Of a stretch of 64,000 nucleotides of DNA, positions 25,541 to 34,485 are shown one piece after another. Source of the stretch: Methylobacillus methanolivorans (GTDB lineage Bacteria > Pseudomonadota > Gammaproteobacteria > Burkholderiales > Methylophilaceae); the NCBI RefSeq assembly GCF_044751345.1, contig NZ_JBIWXY010000002.1, positions 186,001 to 250,000 on the forward strand, written 5' to 3'. The notes below the pieces were generated by a model. The model saw only the letters and a list, made by a program, of their open reading frames with translations, did no database searches and was not told the DNA's origin. The position numbers were made by a program, and so were the translations under genes. Position 1 is the stretch's first letter. Each line of letters begins with the position of its first letter.

Positions 25541-25571
25541 TAAAAGCAAATGGGAGCATGAAGCTCCCATT
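25541..25571 (-). terminator. Terminator of orphan pqqA
   Basis: Perfect 9-bp stem AATGGGAGC / GCTCCCATT (25549-25557 and 25563-25571), loop ATGAA. On the minus strand it is followed by TTGCTTTTATA, a loose T-rich tract. It lies 22 nt past pqqA and also sits just behind the convergent lysR gene, so it may serve both. Confidence 0.65.
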
Positions 25572-25593
25572 CAGTTGATGTACTGCAACAATC

Positions 25594-25665
25594 TTAGCGA
25601 TTGCAAACGTACATAGTTACTTCAAAGCCGAAACGCATTTCGGTCACTTCTGGCTTGGTCCACAT
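25594..25665 (-). CDS. pqqA: PQQ precursor peptide PqqA (orphan copy)
   Basis: A 23-residue peptide starting MWTKPEVTEMRFGFEVTMYV and ending CNR. It has the Glu-x3-Tyr pair (E15, Y19) that PqqE cross-links and that is excised to become pyrroloquinoline quinone. An ideal AAGGAG lies 7 nt before the ATG and a terminator hairpin lies behind. No pqqB, C, D or E gene follows, so this is a stand-alone precursor gene whose product must be processed by enzymes encoded elsewhere. Methylotrophs need much PQQ for methanol dehydrogenase, and extra pqqA copies would raise precursor supply. Confidence 0.93.
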   Translation of the reverse strand: MWTKPEVTEMRFGFEVTMYVCNR

Positions 25666-25775
25666 GATAAAGCTCCTTAAGTAGTCTTGGTTCGGGGTTG
25701 TAACCGTTTTGCAAACTGCAGAACGTGAACCAAACTCTACGCTTGCCCGATAGGCTTGACATGCGTGCCAGTCAT

Positions 25776-25802
25776 TAAAACCGGCTCATGAAAATCATGA
25801 GC
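25776..25802 (-). terminator. Terminator of entericidin-like gene
   Basis: Perfect 8-bp stem GCTCATGA / TCATGAGC (25784-25791 and 25795-25802). On the minus strand it is followed by CGGTTTTAATG. It lies 16 nt past the entericidin-like stop. Confidence 0.6.
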
Positions 25803-25818
25803 GTGATCGGAGTAAGGC

Positions 25819-25953
25819 TTACTTATTGCGATCAGCAGCGTTTTCCAGCTTTTCTCCACCACGCTGGATATCCTGCCCAGCGCCCTTCATGGTGTTACAG
25901 CCAGTCAATGCGATGAATCCGCACAACATCAGGAATGCAGTGAATTTTTTCAT
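25819..25953 (-). CDS. Entericidin A/B family lipoprotein
   Basis: 44 residues: a signal MKKFTAFLMLCGFIALTGCN with lipobox LTGC (lipidated C19), then NTMKGAGQDIQRGGEKLENA. This is the EcnA/EcnB pattern NT-x-G-x-G-x-D-x2-x-G-x-x-I/L. Known members are small membrane lipoproteins linked to osmotic or stationary-phase stress and, in E. coli, to a toxin/antidote pair; a single gene such as this is common in proteobacteria and its role is not established. A GGAGAG ribosome binding site lies just before the ATG, and a terminator hairpin follows the gene. Confidence 0.87.
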   Translation of the reverse strand: MKKFTAFLMLCGFIALTGCNTMKGAGQDIQRGGEKLENAADRNK

Positions 25954-26050
25954 GGTGCTCTCCTTGGTCAAGTAATGAGGTGTTGGCAATATAGTCGCTT
26001 TAGCTCAGCAGCAGATTCAGCTATCGGCTGAATGATATGTAGGATATGGC

Positions 26051-27259
26051 CTACTTGCCGGTTTGCCTGATGCGCAACCAAGCCAGCGTACCAATCGCGA
26101 CAAATACCAAGCCACCGATGGTCACGGTAATCGGGATGACCGGAAATTGTTGTTTGCTCAGCAGGATGTAGAGCCCCATCATTAACAGCATGCTGATGTT
26201 CTCGAACAGGTTTTGGATGGCGATAGCATGGCCGGCACCCACCGATTCATGGCCTCTTTCTTGTAGCAATGCATTGAGCGGGACTGCGTAAAAGCCACCG
26301 AGGAAGCCGATCAGCAGTAACCAGGCAATCGCGATGTAAATATTGCTGCTATAGGCAAATGCCACGATCGCCAGCCCGATCAGCACGCCGGCTGGCAAAG
26401 CGCGGTTGATGCTGCGCAAGTTGACCCAACGTGCAGCAGCCACCGCCCCAAGGGCAATGCCGATGGCGACCGCGCCGCTAAGGTTGGCGGCTGTGCTGAG
26501 GTCTGGAATATTCAGGGCGACTGGTACCCAGGCCACCAACAGGAAGCGCAAGGTGCTGCCTGCTCCCCAGAAAATGCTGGTGCCGATGATGGAAAACCTG
26601 GCATCTGTATCCTGCATGAGTTTGCGGGTCGCCTGGATAAAATCGCGGCACATCGCGAGTGGTGCAAAGGTACTAAGCGGATGCGAGGGCGGTAGTCGTG
26701 GAATTAAGAGGTTGATTGTCGCGGCAAGCAGGTAGCTGGCCGCAACCGCGTAAAGTGCCCCAGCTAGCCAGTAATCCGCGAGCCAGCCACCGAGTACTGC
26801 GCCGAGCAGAATGGCAACAATGGTGGAGCCTTCCATCAAGCTGTTGGCCTTAACCAGCTTATCCACTGCGACTAGTTCGCTGAGGATGCCGTACTTGGCT
26901 GGTGAGTAAGCTGCTGCACCCAGGCCAACCATGCCATAGGCCAAGAGGGGATTGAGGTCGGTCAGCATGGCGGCGGCACCGAGGAACTTCATGCCGTTGG
27001 CGATCAGCATTACACGCCCCTTGGGCAAGGTATCGGCGAAAGGCCCAGCAAATGGTGCGAGGATGATGTAGGCAATCACGAAGAATTCTTGCAACAAGGG
27101 CACTTGCCATGCCGGTGCGCTACCCGCCTTGAGCAAGGCGATAGCGGCGAACAGCAAGGCGTTGTCTGCAAGTGCGGAGAGAAATTGGGCAGTCATCACT
27201 GCCAGCATGCCGCGGCTAAGCAGTGAAGTTTGCGTGTTCAAGGAAGCATGGGCGGTCAT
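26051..27259 (-). CDS. lplT: Lysophospholipid transporter LplT (MFS)
   Basis: 402 residues with about 12 membrane segments, matching LplT length (~397). Typical segments are LSRGMLAVMTAQFLSALADN at the start, PFAGPFADTLPKGRVMLIAN, YGMVGLGAAAYSPAKYGILS and PLNALLQERGHESVGAGHAI. LplT flips lysophospholipids across the inner membrane to be re-acylated by Aas. Here its gene starts 2 nt after the aas stop, giving a complete lysophospholipid repair pair in one operon downstream of an ArsR-type regulator. Confidence 0.9.
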   Translation of the reverse strand: MTAHASLNTQTSLLSRGMLAVMTAQFLSALADNALLFAAIALLKAGSAPAWQVPLLQEFFVIAYIILAPFAGPFADTLPKGRVMLIANGMKFLGAAAMLTDLNPLLAYGMVGLGAAAYSPAKYGILSELVAVDKLVKANSLMEGSTIVAILLGAVLGGWLADYWLAGALYAVAASYLLAATINLLIPRLPPSHPLSTFAPLAMCRDFIQATRKLMQDTDARFSIIGTSIFWGAGSTLRFLLVAWVPVALNIPDLSTAANLSGAVAIGIALGAVAAARWVNLRSINRALPAGVLIGLAIVAFAYSSNIYIAIAWLLLIGFLGGFYAVPLNALLQERGHESVGAGHAIAIQNLFENISMLLMMGLYILLSKQQFPVIPITVTIGGLVFVAIGTLAWLRIRQTGK

Positions 27260-27261
27260 GG

Positions 27262-29385
27262 TTATCTTTCGTTTTCTGCCATTTGCTTGAGAGTGACGTA
27301 ATCGATCTTGCCCGTGCCTAGTAGTGGCAAGGCCTTGATCACGATGATCTTACGCGCAACCGCCAGCTCACTGCTGCCAGCATGGCGAGCAGCATGCGCC
27401 AGCGCATCGCGGGCGAGTGCGGCATCGGTGGTATACAACACGATATTCTCGCCGCGTTGTGTGTCAGTTTGTGTGGTGGCCGCATGTTGATAATCGGGGG
27501 AGGCGTGCTGGGCAAGCATTTCCACTGTTTCCAGTGAAACCATCTCGCCTGCGACCTTGGCAAAGCGCTTCACACGCCCCTGGATGGTGACGAAACCACG
27601 AGTATCTACACTGACAATGTCACCAGTGTCGTACCAGCCATCTTGCGGTGCTACCAATTGGCCTGGTGTGTCATAGAAGTAATACCCCAACATGACATTC
27701 GGCCCTTTGACCTTGAGTAGGCCGCCGTTGTCGATGCCGGGCACTTTGTCCAGTTGATGTTCCAGCCCTGGCAACAGCATGCCGACACTGCCTGCCTGTT
27801 GAGCCATGGCTGTATTGACGGCTAGCACTGGGGCACATTCGGTTGCGCCATAACCTTCGAGGATGCGAATGCCAAATTTGTCCATCCAGGTCTTGCGCAC
27901 TTCATTGCTGAGTTTTTCTGCACCGGCCACGACATAGCGCATCTTGTAGAAATCATAAGGATGGGCAAATTTTGCGTAGTTGCCGAGGAAGGTGCTGGTG
28001 CCAAACAATACCGTGCAACCGCGGTCGTAAATTACTTCGGGAATAACGCGATAGTGCAGCGGTGAAGGGTAGATAAATACCTTGCTGCCAGAGACCAAGG
28101 GCATGATGCCGCCACAGGTGAAGCCAAAGGCATGAAACAGTGGCAATGCCATCATGAATTTGTCGCGATGGGAGAAATCAATCACGGCGCGGATCTGTGC
28201 GATATTGGCAAGAATGCTGCGGTGGCTGTGTACCACGCCCTTGGGCTTGCCCTCGGAGCCGGAGGTAAACAGCACCACCGCGGGTGCATCGGGATTGTGG
28301 CCCAGGGCAATACGTCTTGGAAAACGCAGCGCATAGAGCATTAGCCAGAGTTTATCCGTGAGGCTGAATGTGCTGCGCATATCCTCAAGGTAAACCAGCT
28401 TGAGGTTGTGCAGTTTTTCGACTGTATCAACCAGCTTTGCAGTCTCCAGGAACTTGCGCGAGGTGATGACCGTGGTGATATTGGCGGCGATGCAGGCGTT
28501 CTGCATACCGCTGGCGCCTGCGGTGTAGTTGAGCATGGCAGGGATGCGGCCTAATGCGCTCATGCCAAAAATGAGGCATACCGTATTGGTGACGTTAGGC
28601 ATCAGTACGCCTATGGTTTCACCTTGTTCACTGACTTTGCTGGCAATGCGCCCCAGCGCCAGGCTTTTCTTGAGGATGGTGCTGTAGTCCTCTTCCACCT
28701 GTTGCATATCCTCCACCAACTTGCGTTTGCGGCCATAAGTATTCATTGCATCAAGCAGTGCGCCGTACAAGGTGTTGCTTGGCTCGGAGGCAAACATCAT
28801 GTGCTGCATGATGCCTTGCATCTTTTCGCCCGCCAGGCGTCGCCTTTGCTTGGCACTGGGGGCTTCTGGCATGGGGATGGCAGTGGCCGGCAGGATGTGC
28901 AGGGAGATTTTTGGGAACAACTGGCGTGGGAAATCACGCTCCAGACGGCTGAACCAGCTTTTAGCTGCCCCACGAATGCGCACAGGCAGGATAGTAGCGC
29001 CAGTCTTGGCAGCGACAAAGGCCGGGCCGTCATAGACTTTCATGAGGCTGCCAGTCAATGTAATGCGTCCCTCCGGGAAAATCATGACGGACTCACCAGC
29101 TTCGAGCAGGCGGATGACTTTTTTCATGGCCAGTGGGCTATTGGTATCAACCGCAAGATGTGGAACGTAACTCAACACCCAGCGGAAGAACCAGTTGTCG
29201 AGGACGGTGGTATGCACGACAAACGTGGTGCGAATCGGCAAGAATAATCCCAGCAGGAAGCCATCCAGAAAAGATTCATGATTGCTGATGATAAGTAGTT
29301 TCTCGGCAGCAGGAATATGCTGCTGGCCTGATAGCTCAATGCGAAACAGTAGTCGCGTGATAGCTCTGGTGAACGACAATAACAT
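27262..29385 (-). CDS. aas: Bifunctional acyltransferase / acyl-ACP synthetase Aas
   Basis: 707 residues, close to E. coli Aas (719). Residues ~1-190 are a PlsC-type acyltransferase with the HX4D motif in ISNHESFLDGFLL and the acceptor motif FPEGRITLTGSLMKVYDG. From ~225 there is an AMP-forming acyl-ACP synthetase: AVVLFTSGSEGKPKGVVHSH (P-loop-like), FGTSTFLGNYAKFAHPYDF, LEGYGATECAPVLAVN and WYDTGDIVSVDTRGFVTIQG, ending LPLLGTGKIDYVTL. It charges ACP with fatty acid and re-acylates lysophosphatidylethanolamine. The gene lies between arsR and lplT. Confidence 0.92.
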   Translation of the reverse strand: MLLSFTRAITRLLFRIELSGQQHIPAAEKLLIISNHESFLDGFLLGLFLPIRTTFVVHTTVLDNWFFRWVLSYVPHLAVDTNSPLAMKKVIRLLEAGESVMIFPEGRITLTGSLMKVYDGPAFVAAKTGATILPVRIRGAAKSWFSRLERDFPRQLFPKISLHILPATAIPMPEAPSAKQRRRLAGEKMQGIMQHMMFASEPSNTLYGALLDAMNTYGRKRKLVEDMQQVEEDYSTILKKSLALGRIASKVSEQGETIGVLMPNVTNTVCLIFGMSALGRIPAMLNYTAGASGMQNACIAANITTVITSRKFLETAKLVDTVEKLHNLKLVYLEDMRSTFSLTDKLWLMLYALRFPRRIALGHNPDAPAVVLFTSGSEGKPKGVVHSHRSILANIAQIRAVIDFSHRDKFMMALPLFHAFGFTCGGIMPLVSGSKVFIYPSPLHYRVIPEVIYDRGCTVLFGTSTFLGNYAKFAHPYDFYKMRYVVAGAEKLSNEVRKTWMDKFGIRILEGYGATECAPVLAVNTAMAQQAGSVGMLLPGLEHQLDKVPGIDNGGLLKVKGPNVMLGYYFYDTPGQLVAPQDGWYDTGDIVSVDTRGFVTIQGRVKRFAKVAGEMVSLETVEMLAQHASPDYQHAATTQTDTQRGENIVLYTTDAALARDALAHAARHAGSSELAVARKIIVIKALPLLGTGKIDYVTLKQMAENER

Positions 29386-29398
29386 GGCGTGCTCCGGG

Positions 29399-29704
29399 TT
29401 AGATGTCTTGCTGGATATAGTTGAGTACGTTTTGTAGCGAGGTTTGCATGCAGTCTTTGTCTATGGAAAAAAGGACTTCCTTGCCTACCTTTTCACTGCG
29501 TAATGCTCCGCCCTGTTCCAACACCTTGAGGTGATAGGTGATGGCGGTACGGCTCAGGGTTGACGCTGCCGCGATTTGGCCGATGCTCAGGCGCTCACCC
29601 GGTTCAAACGAAAGCAGGATGCGTTGACGATGTGCATCGCCCAATGCAACGAAGAGATTGGAAATGTTTTGCCATTCGGCTGGAATATCAATTGAAGTTT
29701 TCAT
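29399..29704 (-). CDS. ArsR-family transcriptional regulator
   Basis: 101 residues of a winged helix-turn-helix of the ArsR/SmtB type: NLFVALGDAHRQRILLSFEP, then LSIGQIAAASTLSRTAITYH with LKVLEQGGALRSEKVGKEVL, then a beta wing. No CxC metal-binding motif is present, so it need not be metal-responsive. The single cysteine is near the C-terminus (DKDCMQTSLQ), leaving a redox role possible. It is the first gene of the arsR-aas-lplT operon and has an inverted repeat over its own start codon, suggesting autoregulation of the lysophospholipid repair operon. Confidence 0.88.
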   Translation of the reverse strand: MKTSIDIPAEWQNISNLFVALGDAHRQRILLSFEPGERLSIGQIAAASTLSRTAITYHLKVLEQGGALRSEKVGKEVLFSIDKDCMQTSLQNVLNYIQQDI

Positions 29705-29722
29705 AACTAAATAATTAGTTAT
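29703..29722. promoter_or_regulatory. Inverted repeat at the arsR start, candidate ArsR operator
   Basis: ATAACTAA (29703-29710), 4 nt, TTAGTTAT (29715-29722). The 8-bp perfect inverted repeat overlaps the arsR initiation codon region, the position expected for autorepression by a small winged-helix repressor. Confidence 0.55.
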
Positions 29723-29843
29723 GTAGTGATGTTTGTCAATAAGTTTTTTTCAAAGAAGGGCTGTGATTCGCTAATATGCTAGATAGATCGCAGGATATGT
29801 TGGGATGCCTGTCAATGTGAAGAACCAACGCCCGGCAGTTTGA

Positions 29844-30590
29844 ATGAGTGAAAAGCTTTTGATGCAGGTAAATGATACGGTAGGCCTTTGCGACAAGATC
29901 GCCATGGATGGATTCAGCTTTGTGCCTGGAGAGCAGATAAAGCAATGGCTGTTGGCTTCCAGCGCCGATGCATTGCTGGATTGGCAGACATTTGATGCCA
30001 GCTGGGAGGGGATGCCGCTAGATGAATATATGGCAGATGGCGGGCGTTACCGTCGCCGCCGTTTTGCGACGTTAAGTGCGAATGCTAGTGGCCCTATCGT
30101 GCTGGAGCCGCACCAGCCGCATTACCAGAGTCGTGAATATAATTCCTTGAATGGCGGTGTTGCGCGTATCTATGAGCCTATTCCTGTTGAGTTGATTCAT
30201 GGGCACACCATGCAGGGTGTGTTGCAGCTTAGCCGCGATTTATTTAGCCGCTTGCGCCCACAGGCGAGTTGGCATATAGAGGCACACCAGTTCCGCATTG
30301 AGGCTAACCAAAAAGAGCACGGTCAGCCTGCGCCTGAAGGCGTGCATCGCGATGGCGTTGATTACGTCTTGGTGATGATGATCAAGCGCGTCAATATTTC
30401 CAGTGGCACTACCACGTTGCATAGCCTGGATAAGCGTGTGCTGGATAGTTTTACATTAACCAATCCTCTGGACTGGGCTTTGGTGGATGACAAGCGGTGT
30501 ATGCATGGCGTGACGCCAGTGGAGCAGATTGATGCCAATAGCCCAGCATATCGGGATGTGCTGGTTGTAACGTTTACGGATAAATCCTGA
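29844..30590 (+). CDS. 2-oxoglutarate/Fe(II) dioxygenase family protein
   Basis: 248 residues of the PF10014-type 2OG-Fe dioxygenase family. Iron ligands are the H-x-D pair in GVHRDGVDYVLVMMIKRVN and the distal histidine in DKRCMHGVTPVEQ, with the 2-oxoglutarate arginine plausibly in AYRDVLVVTFTD. The family includes enzymes hydroxylating free amino acids such as isoleucine, but this substrate is unknown. It is transcribed alone, divergently from arsR, with 139 nt between. The ATG at 29844 precedes a plausible N-terminus MSEKLLMQVNDTVG. Confidence 0.82.
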   Translation: MSEKLLMQVNDTVGLCDKIAMDGFSFVPGEQIKQWLLASSADALLDWQTFDASWEGMPLDEYMADGGRYRRRRFATLSANASGPIVLEPHQPHYQSREYNSLNGGVARIYEPIPVELIHGHTMQGVLQLSRDLFSRLRPQASWHIEAHQFRIEANQKEHGQPAPEGVHRDGVDYVLVMMIKRVNISSGTTTLHSLDKRVLDSFTLTNPLDWALVDDKRCMHGVTPVEQIDANSPAYRDVLVVTFTDKS

Positions 30591-30688
30591 GCAGAAATGA
30601 GTTCGTGTTCCTCTTGGAATTAAGATTGTGTCATGGAAATTTTCCATAGGCTGACGTATTGACGTGATTGCTGTGGGGAAGAAGGAAT

Positions 30689-33600
30689 ATGGACTATTCA
30701 ATACATCATGTCGTGATGCGTGTCATGCTGCTGTCTTTGCTACTGATGAGCGGGCAGGGGTTTGCCGAGCCGCTGGAGAAAGTCAGATTACAACTCAAGT
30801 GGTATCACCAATTCCAGTTCGCTGGCTACTATGCAGCGCAGGCTCAGGGATATTATCGGGATGCAGGCCTTGACGTCGAGATCGTTGAGGCTGACATGCA
30901 GCACTCCTCGGTTGATAGAGTGGTATCAGGCGTCGCCCAATATGGAGTAGGAGATGCCGAGATTGTGGTCGCTCGTATCCAGGGGCAGCCGATTGTTGCC
31001 CTGGCTGCTATTTTCCAACATCCTCCTCATGTATTACTCAGCAAGAAATCGAGTCATATTCGCAGTCCAGCCGATTTGGTTGGTAAGCGAGTCATGCTTG
31101 CCAATACCGCATGGCATGATGCACAGCATCGTGCACTGTTGCTCAAGCATGGCATTGATCCGCAGGAATTAACGATACTGCCGCAGAGTGGCAGATTGGA
31201 AGACCTGCTTGAGGACAAGGTAGACGCCATTTCTGCTTATGCCACCGTTGAGCCTTTGCGAATGGCCGAGCTTGGTGTTGAGTCTTCCATGATGATGGCG
31301 ATGGATTTTGGTATTGATTTCTATGGTGACACCCTGTTTACCAGTGAGGCCGAGTTAAAACAGCATCCACAACGGGTAGATGCATTTGTGCGTGCTAGCC
31401 TGAAAGGCTGGAAATATGCGCTTGCCAACCCCCACGAGATTGCGCAATTGATTTTGCGCATGCCCTCTGCCAGAAAACCTACCCCCACCCTCAAGCAGTT
31501 ATTGTATGAAGCTCAGGAGATGGAGCACTTCATCTTGCCGAATGTGGTTGAGTTAGGCCGTATGTCACGTGCTCGCTGGGAGTTCATTGCCCGTATTTTT
31601 GCTGACTTGGGCCTGATTGAGTCGGGATATTCCCTGGATGGCTTTATTTGGCAGGAAGAAAAAGACAATTCGTACCTGATCAAGTGGTTTGCCGCTGGTG
31701 CTGGATTGGTGGGATTGATCGCGGGTCTTGTATTGCTGTGGAACTTGCAGATGCGCCGGAAAGTACGTGAGCGCACCGAGGCCCTGCATGCTGAAATCCA
31801 CCAACGGCAGTTGGTTGAGAAAGAGCTGAAGGTTAGCCAGGAGCAGGTGCGGCTGACTTTTCACAGTGCCCTTGCTGGTATTGCCATGGTGGGGATTGAC
31901 GGGCGTTTTCTGCTGGTGAACCCGGCATTTTGTGCGATGGTGGGTTATTCCGAAGATGAGTTGAAGCAATTGTATTGCCACGATCTTGATGATGAGCGGG
32001 ATAAGGTAGTTGCGCGAAATAACCGACAGCGGTTGTTGACCGGCGAGATTGATTCCTCTGTGGCTGAGAAGCGCTACAGGACTAAATCTGGTCATCATAT
32101 CTGGGTGCGGATTAGCGCGACCTTGCTCAAGAACGCAGATGGAAGCCCACGTAATCTGATCAAGGTTGTGGAAAATATTGCGCAGCAGAAGCGTCAGGAA
32201 AACCTGCAGGTTGAACAGCAGTATTTATTGGAGCGGATTGCCGCTGGCGCAGAGCTAGATGATGTGTTGCTGGCAACGGTAGGACTGATAGAAAAACAAT
32301 ATCCAGGCGTGCTGTGTTCCATCATGTTGCTTGACCAGCCAAATGTCCTGGGCAGGGCCATTGGCCCTCATTTGCCTAGCCGTTATTTGGATAAGCTCAA
32401 AGGCATGCAGATTGGGCCGACAGTAGGGTCCTGCGGTACAGCTGCGTATGAGCGCCGAACGGTGGTGGTCTCCGATATCCAGCAGGATACCTTGTGGAAG
32501 GATTACCGGGATCTGGCCAAGCGTTTTGGTTTACGTGCATGTTGGTCTATGCCCATCTTGTCGCGTAGTCAGCAAGTGCTTGGTACATTTGCCGTCTATG
32601 CTCGTGAAGTTCGTGTGCCTGAGCAGCGTGAAATGGATTTAGTCAGCGCATGTTCACATATTGCCGGGATTGCCATCGAGCGGCATCAAGCTGAAGAGCA
32701 GCTCAAGCTACTGGAAACCAGTATTGCCAGGCTGAATGATATTGTGCTGATTGCCGAGGCAGACCCAGATGGCATCAAGAGTCCGCATATCATTTTTGCC
32801 AATAAGGCATTTGAGCGTTTGACGGGTTATGCTGCTTCAGAGGTGATAGGCCATGATCCTGGACTCCTGAACGGGCCGAATACGCAGATAGAAGAACTAC
32901 GGCGCGTCAAGGCATTGCTCAAACAGGGCGAGTCTGTTCGTACCGAACTGATCAATTACAAGAAAAATGGCGAGGAAATCTGGCTGGAAATGGATATTCT
33001 GCCAATCGCTAACAACGCCGGTGTATTTACTCACTGGGTTGCGGTTGAACGCGATATTACCGAGCGTAAGGCGGCAGAGAGGAGAATCCAGCATCTGGCG
33101 TTCTACGATATGCTAACCAACCTACCCAATCGATTGTTGTTGTTGGATAGGTTGGAGCAGGCATTGCTGAATGGGTTGCGGCTTAGTCGCTCAGGTGCCT
33201 TGCTGTTCCTTGACTTGGACAACTTCAAGACACTGAATGACACCCATGGCCATGATTTTGGTGACATGCTGCTGGAGCAGGTTGCGCAACGCCTGCTTGG
33301 CAGTGTTCGTATCACAGATACTGTGGCTCGCCTCGGCGGGGATGAGTTTGTCGTGGTCGTGGAAAACCTGAGTGAGCAGGTGAGCGAGGCGGCCCAGGAA
33401 GCCAGCCTTGTGGCAGACAAGATTTTATTAGCCTTAAGTCAGCCATTTAAATTGTCTGGCTATGAGCATTACTCCTCTTGCAGCATTGGCGTGGCGATGT
33501 TTTGTAATGATCAGCAAGTGACCGTGGAGGAGTTGCTGAAGCGTGCGGACGTGGCGATGTATGAGGCCAAGGCTGCTGGGCGTAATACCTTCCGTTTCTT

Positions 33601-34402
33601 TGACCCGGCCATGCAGGCCTTGATCACCCAGCGGGCGGCGATGGAAGAGGATTTACGCCAGGCCTTGCGGCGCGATGAAATGCGCTTGTATTACCAGCCC
33701 CAGGTAGATCACTTCGGAAAGTTGCTTGGAGCAGAGGCATTGATACGCTGGGAACATCCGCAGCAAGGCTTGCTGGCACCCGCGGCATTTATTGAGCTCG
33801 CTGAGGAAACAGGCTTGATTCTGCCGATTGGGGAGTGGGTACTCAAGACCGCATGCCTGCAGTTGGTAGCTTGGGCTGGACGGCAAGAAACAGCCAGCTT
33901 GTGCCTTTCTGTTAATGTGAGTGCACGCCAACTTCATCAGCATGATTTCATTGATCGCGTGTTTGCCATCCTCAAGGAAACTGGGGCTAATCCGCAATAT
34001 CTCAAGCTTGAGCTTACGGAAAGCACCCTGGTGGAGAATGTGGAGGAAATGATCATCAAGATGAATACCCTCAAGGCCATGGGGGTGAGTTTCTCCATGG
34101 ATGATTTTGGTACGGGATATTCTTCACTAACCTATTTGAAGCGATTGCCGTTGTCGCAGCTCAAGATCGACCGTTCTTTTGTGCGCGATGTGCTCATTGA
34201 TAGCAACGATGCTTCCATTGTGCAAACTATTATTGCTCTGGGTCGCGGGCTGGATATTGAAGTCGTGGCGGAAGGGGTGGAAAGTCGCGAGCAGCAATTA
34301 TTCCTGGAGCAACATGGATGCCTGGAATACCAAGGATATCTCTTTGGTAAACCACAACCGATAGATCAGTTGGAACAAGCATTCGGGCTAGTCAAAAATT
34401 GA
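30689..34402 (+). CDS. NMT1/THI5-like sensor with PAS-GAF-PAS-GGDEF-EAL (c-di-GMP enzyme)
   Basis: 1237 residues from the ATG at 30689; an in-frame TTG at 30668 is less likely. Order: signal peptide (ends QGFA), periplasmic NMT1/THI5-like solute-binding domain (~25-310, starting VRLQLKWYHQFQFAGYYAAQ), one membrane helix (~330-350), PAS (~385-500), GAF (~510-660), PAS (~680-800), GGDEF and EAL. GGDEF is intact at about residue 883 (LGGDEFVVVV), with RITD five residues earlier as an inhibitory I-site. EAL is intact at about residue 1016 (AEALIRWEHP), with DDFGTGYSSLTYLKRLP. It probably senses a small solute, perhaps a pyrimidine-like molecule, and makes or degrades cyclic-di-GMP. Confidence 0.9.
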   Translation: MDYSIHHVVMRVMLLSLLLMSGQGFAEPLEKVRLQLKWYHQFQFAGYYAAQAQGYYRDAGLDVEIVEADMQHSSVDRVVSGVAQYGVGDAEIVVARIQGQPIVALAAIFQHPPHVLLSKKSSHIRSPADLVGKRVMLANTAWHDAQHRALLLKHGIDPQELTILPQSGRLEDLLEDKVDAISAYATVEPLRMAELGVESSMMMAMDFGIDFYGDTLFTSEAELKQHPQRVDAFVRASLKGWKYALANPHEIAQLILRMPSARKPTPTLKQLLYEAQEMEHFILPNVVELGRMSRARWEFIARIFADLGLIESGYSLDGFIWQEEKDNSYLIKWFAAGAGLVGLIAGLVLLWNLQMRRKVRERTEALHAEIHQRQLVEKELKVSQEQVRLTFHSALAGIAMVGIDGRFLLVNPAFCAMVGYSEDELKQLYCHDLDDERDKVVARNNRQRLLTGEIDSSVAEKRYRTKSGHHIWVRISATLLKNADGSPRNLIKVVENIAQQKRQENLQVEQQYLLERIAAGAELDDVLLATVGLIEKQYPGVLCSIMLLDQPNVLGRAIGPHLPSRYLDKLKGMQIGPTVGSCGTAAYERRTVVVSDIQQDTLWKDYRDLAKRFGLRACWSMPILSRSQQVLGTFAVYAREVRVPEQREMDLVSACSHIAGIAIERHQAEEQLKLLETSIARLNDIVLIAEADPDGIKSPHIIFANKAFERLTGYAASEVIGHDPGLLNGPNTQIEELRRVKALLKQGESVRTELINYKKNGEEIWLEMDILPIANNAGVFTHWVAVERDITERKAAERRIQHLAFYDMLTNLPNRLLLLDRLEQALLNGLRLSRSGALLFLDLDNFKTLNDTHGHDFGDMLLEQVAQRLLGSVRITDTVARLGGDEFVVVVENLSEQVSEAAQEASLVADKILLALSQPFKLSGYEHYSSCSIGVAMFCNDQQVTVEELLKRADVAMYEAKAAGRNTFRFFDPAMQALITQRAAMEEDLRQALRRDEMRLYYQPQVDHFGKLLGAEALIRWEHPQQGLLAPAAFIELAEETGLILPIGEWVLKTACLQLVAWAGRQETASLCLSVNVSARQLHQHDFIDRVFAILKETGANPQYLKLELTESTLVENVEEMIIKMNTLKAMGVSFSMDDFGTGYSSLTYLKRLPLSQLKIDRSFVRDVLIDSNDASIVQTIIALGRGLDIEVVAEGVESREQQLFLEQHGCLEYQGYLFGKPQPIDQLEQAFGLVKN

Positions 34403-34485
34403 CAAGGGCTTAATTTTTGGGAACTATTCCTCTGGATATGTGCATTTTTTCACATATTTTTTGTATCTACATGAGGAGATGTGCC

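Noticed and set aside
30668..30688. Upstream TTG start for the GGDEF-EAL protein
   Set aside because: It adds LLWGRRN before the signal peptide without a better ribosome binding site; the ATG at 30689 gives a normal signal peptide.
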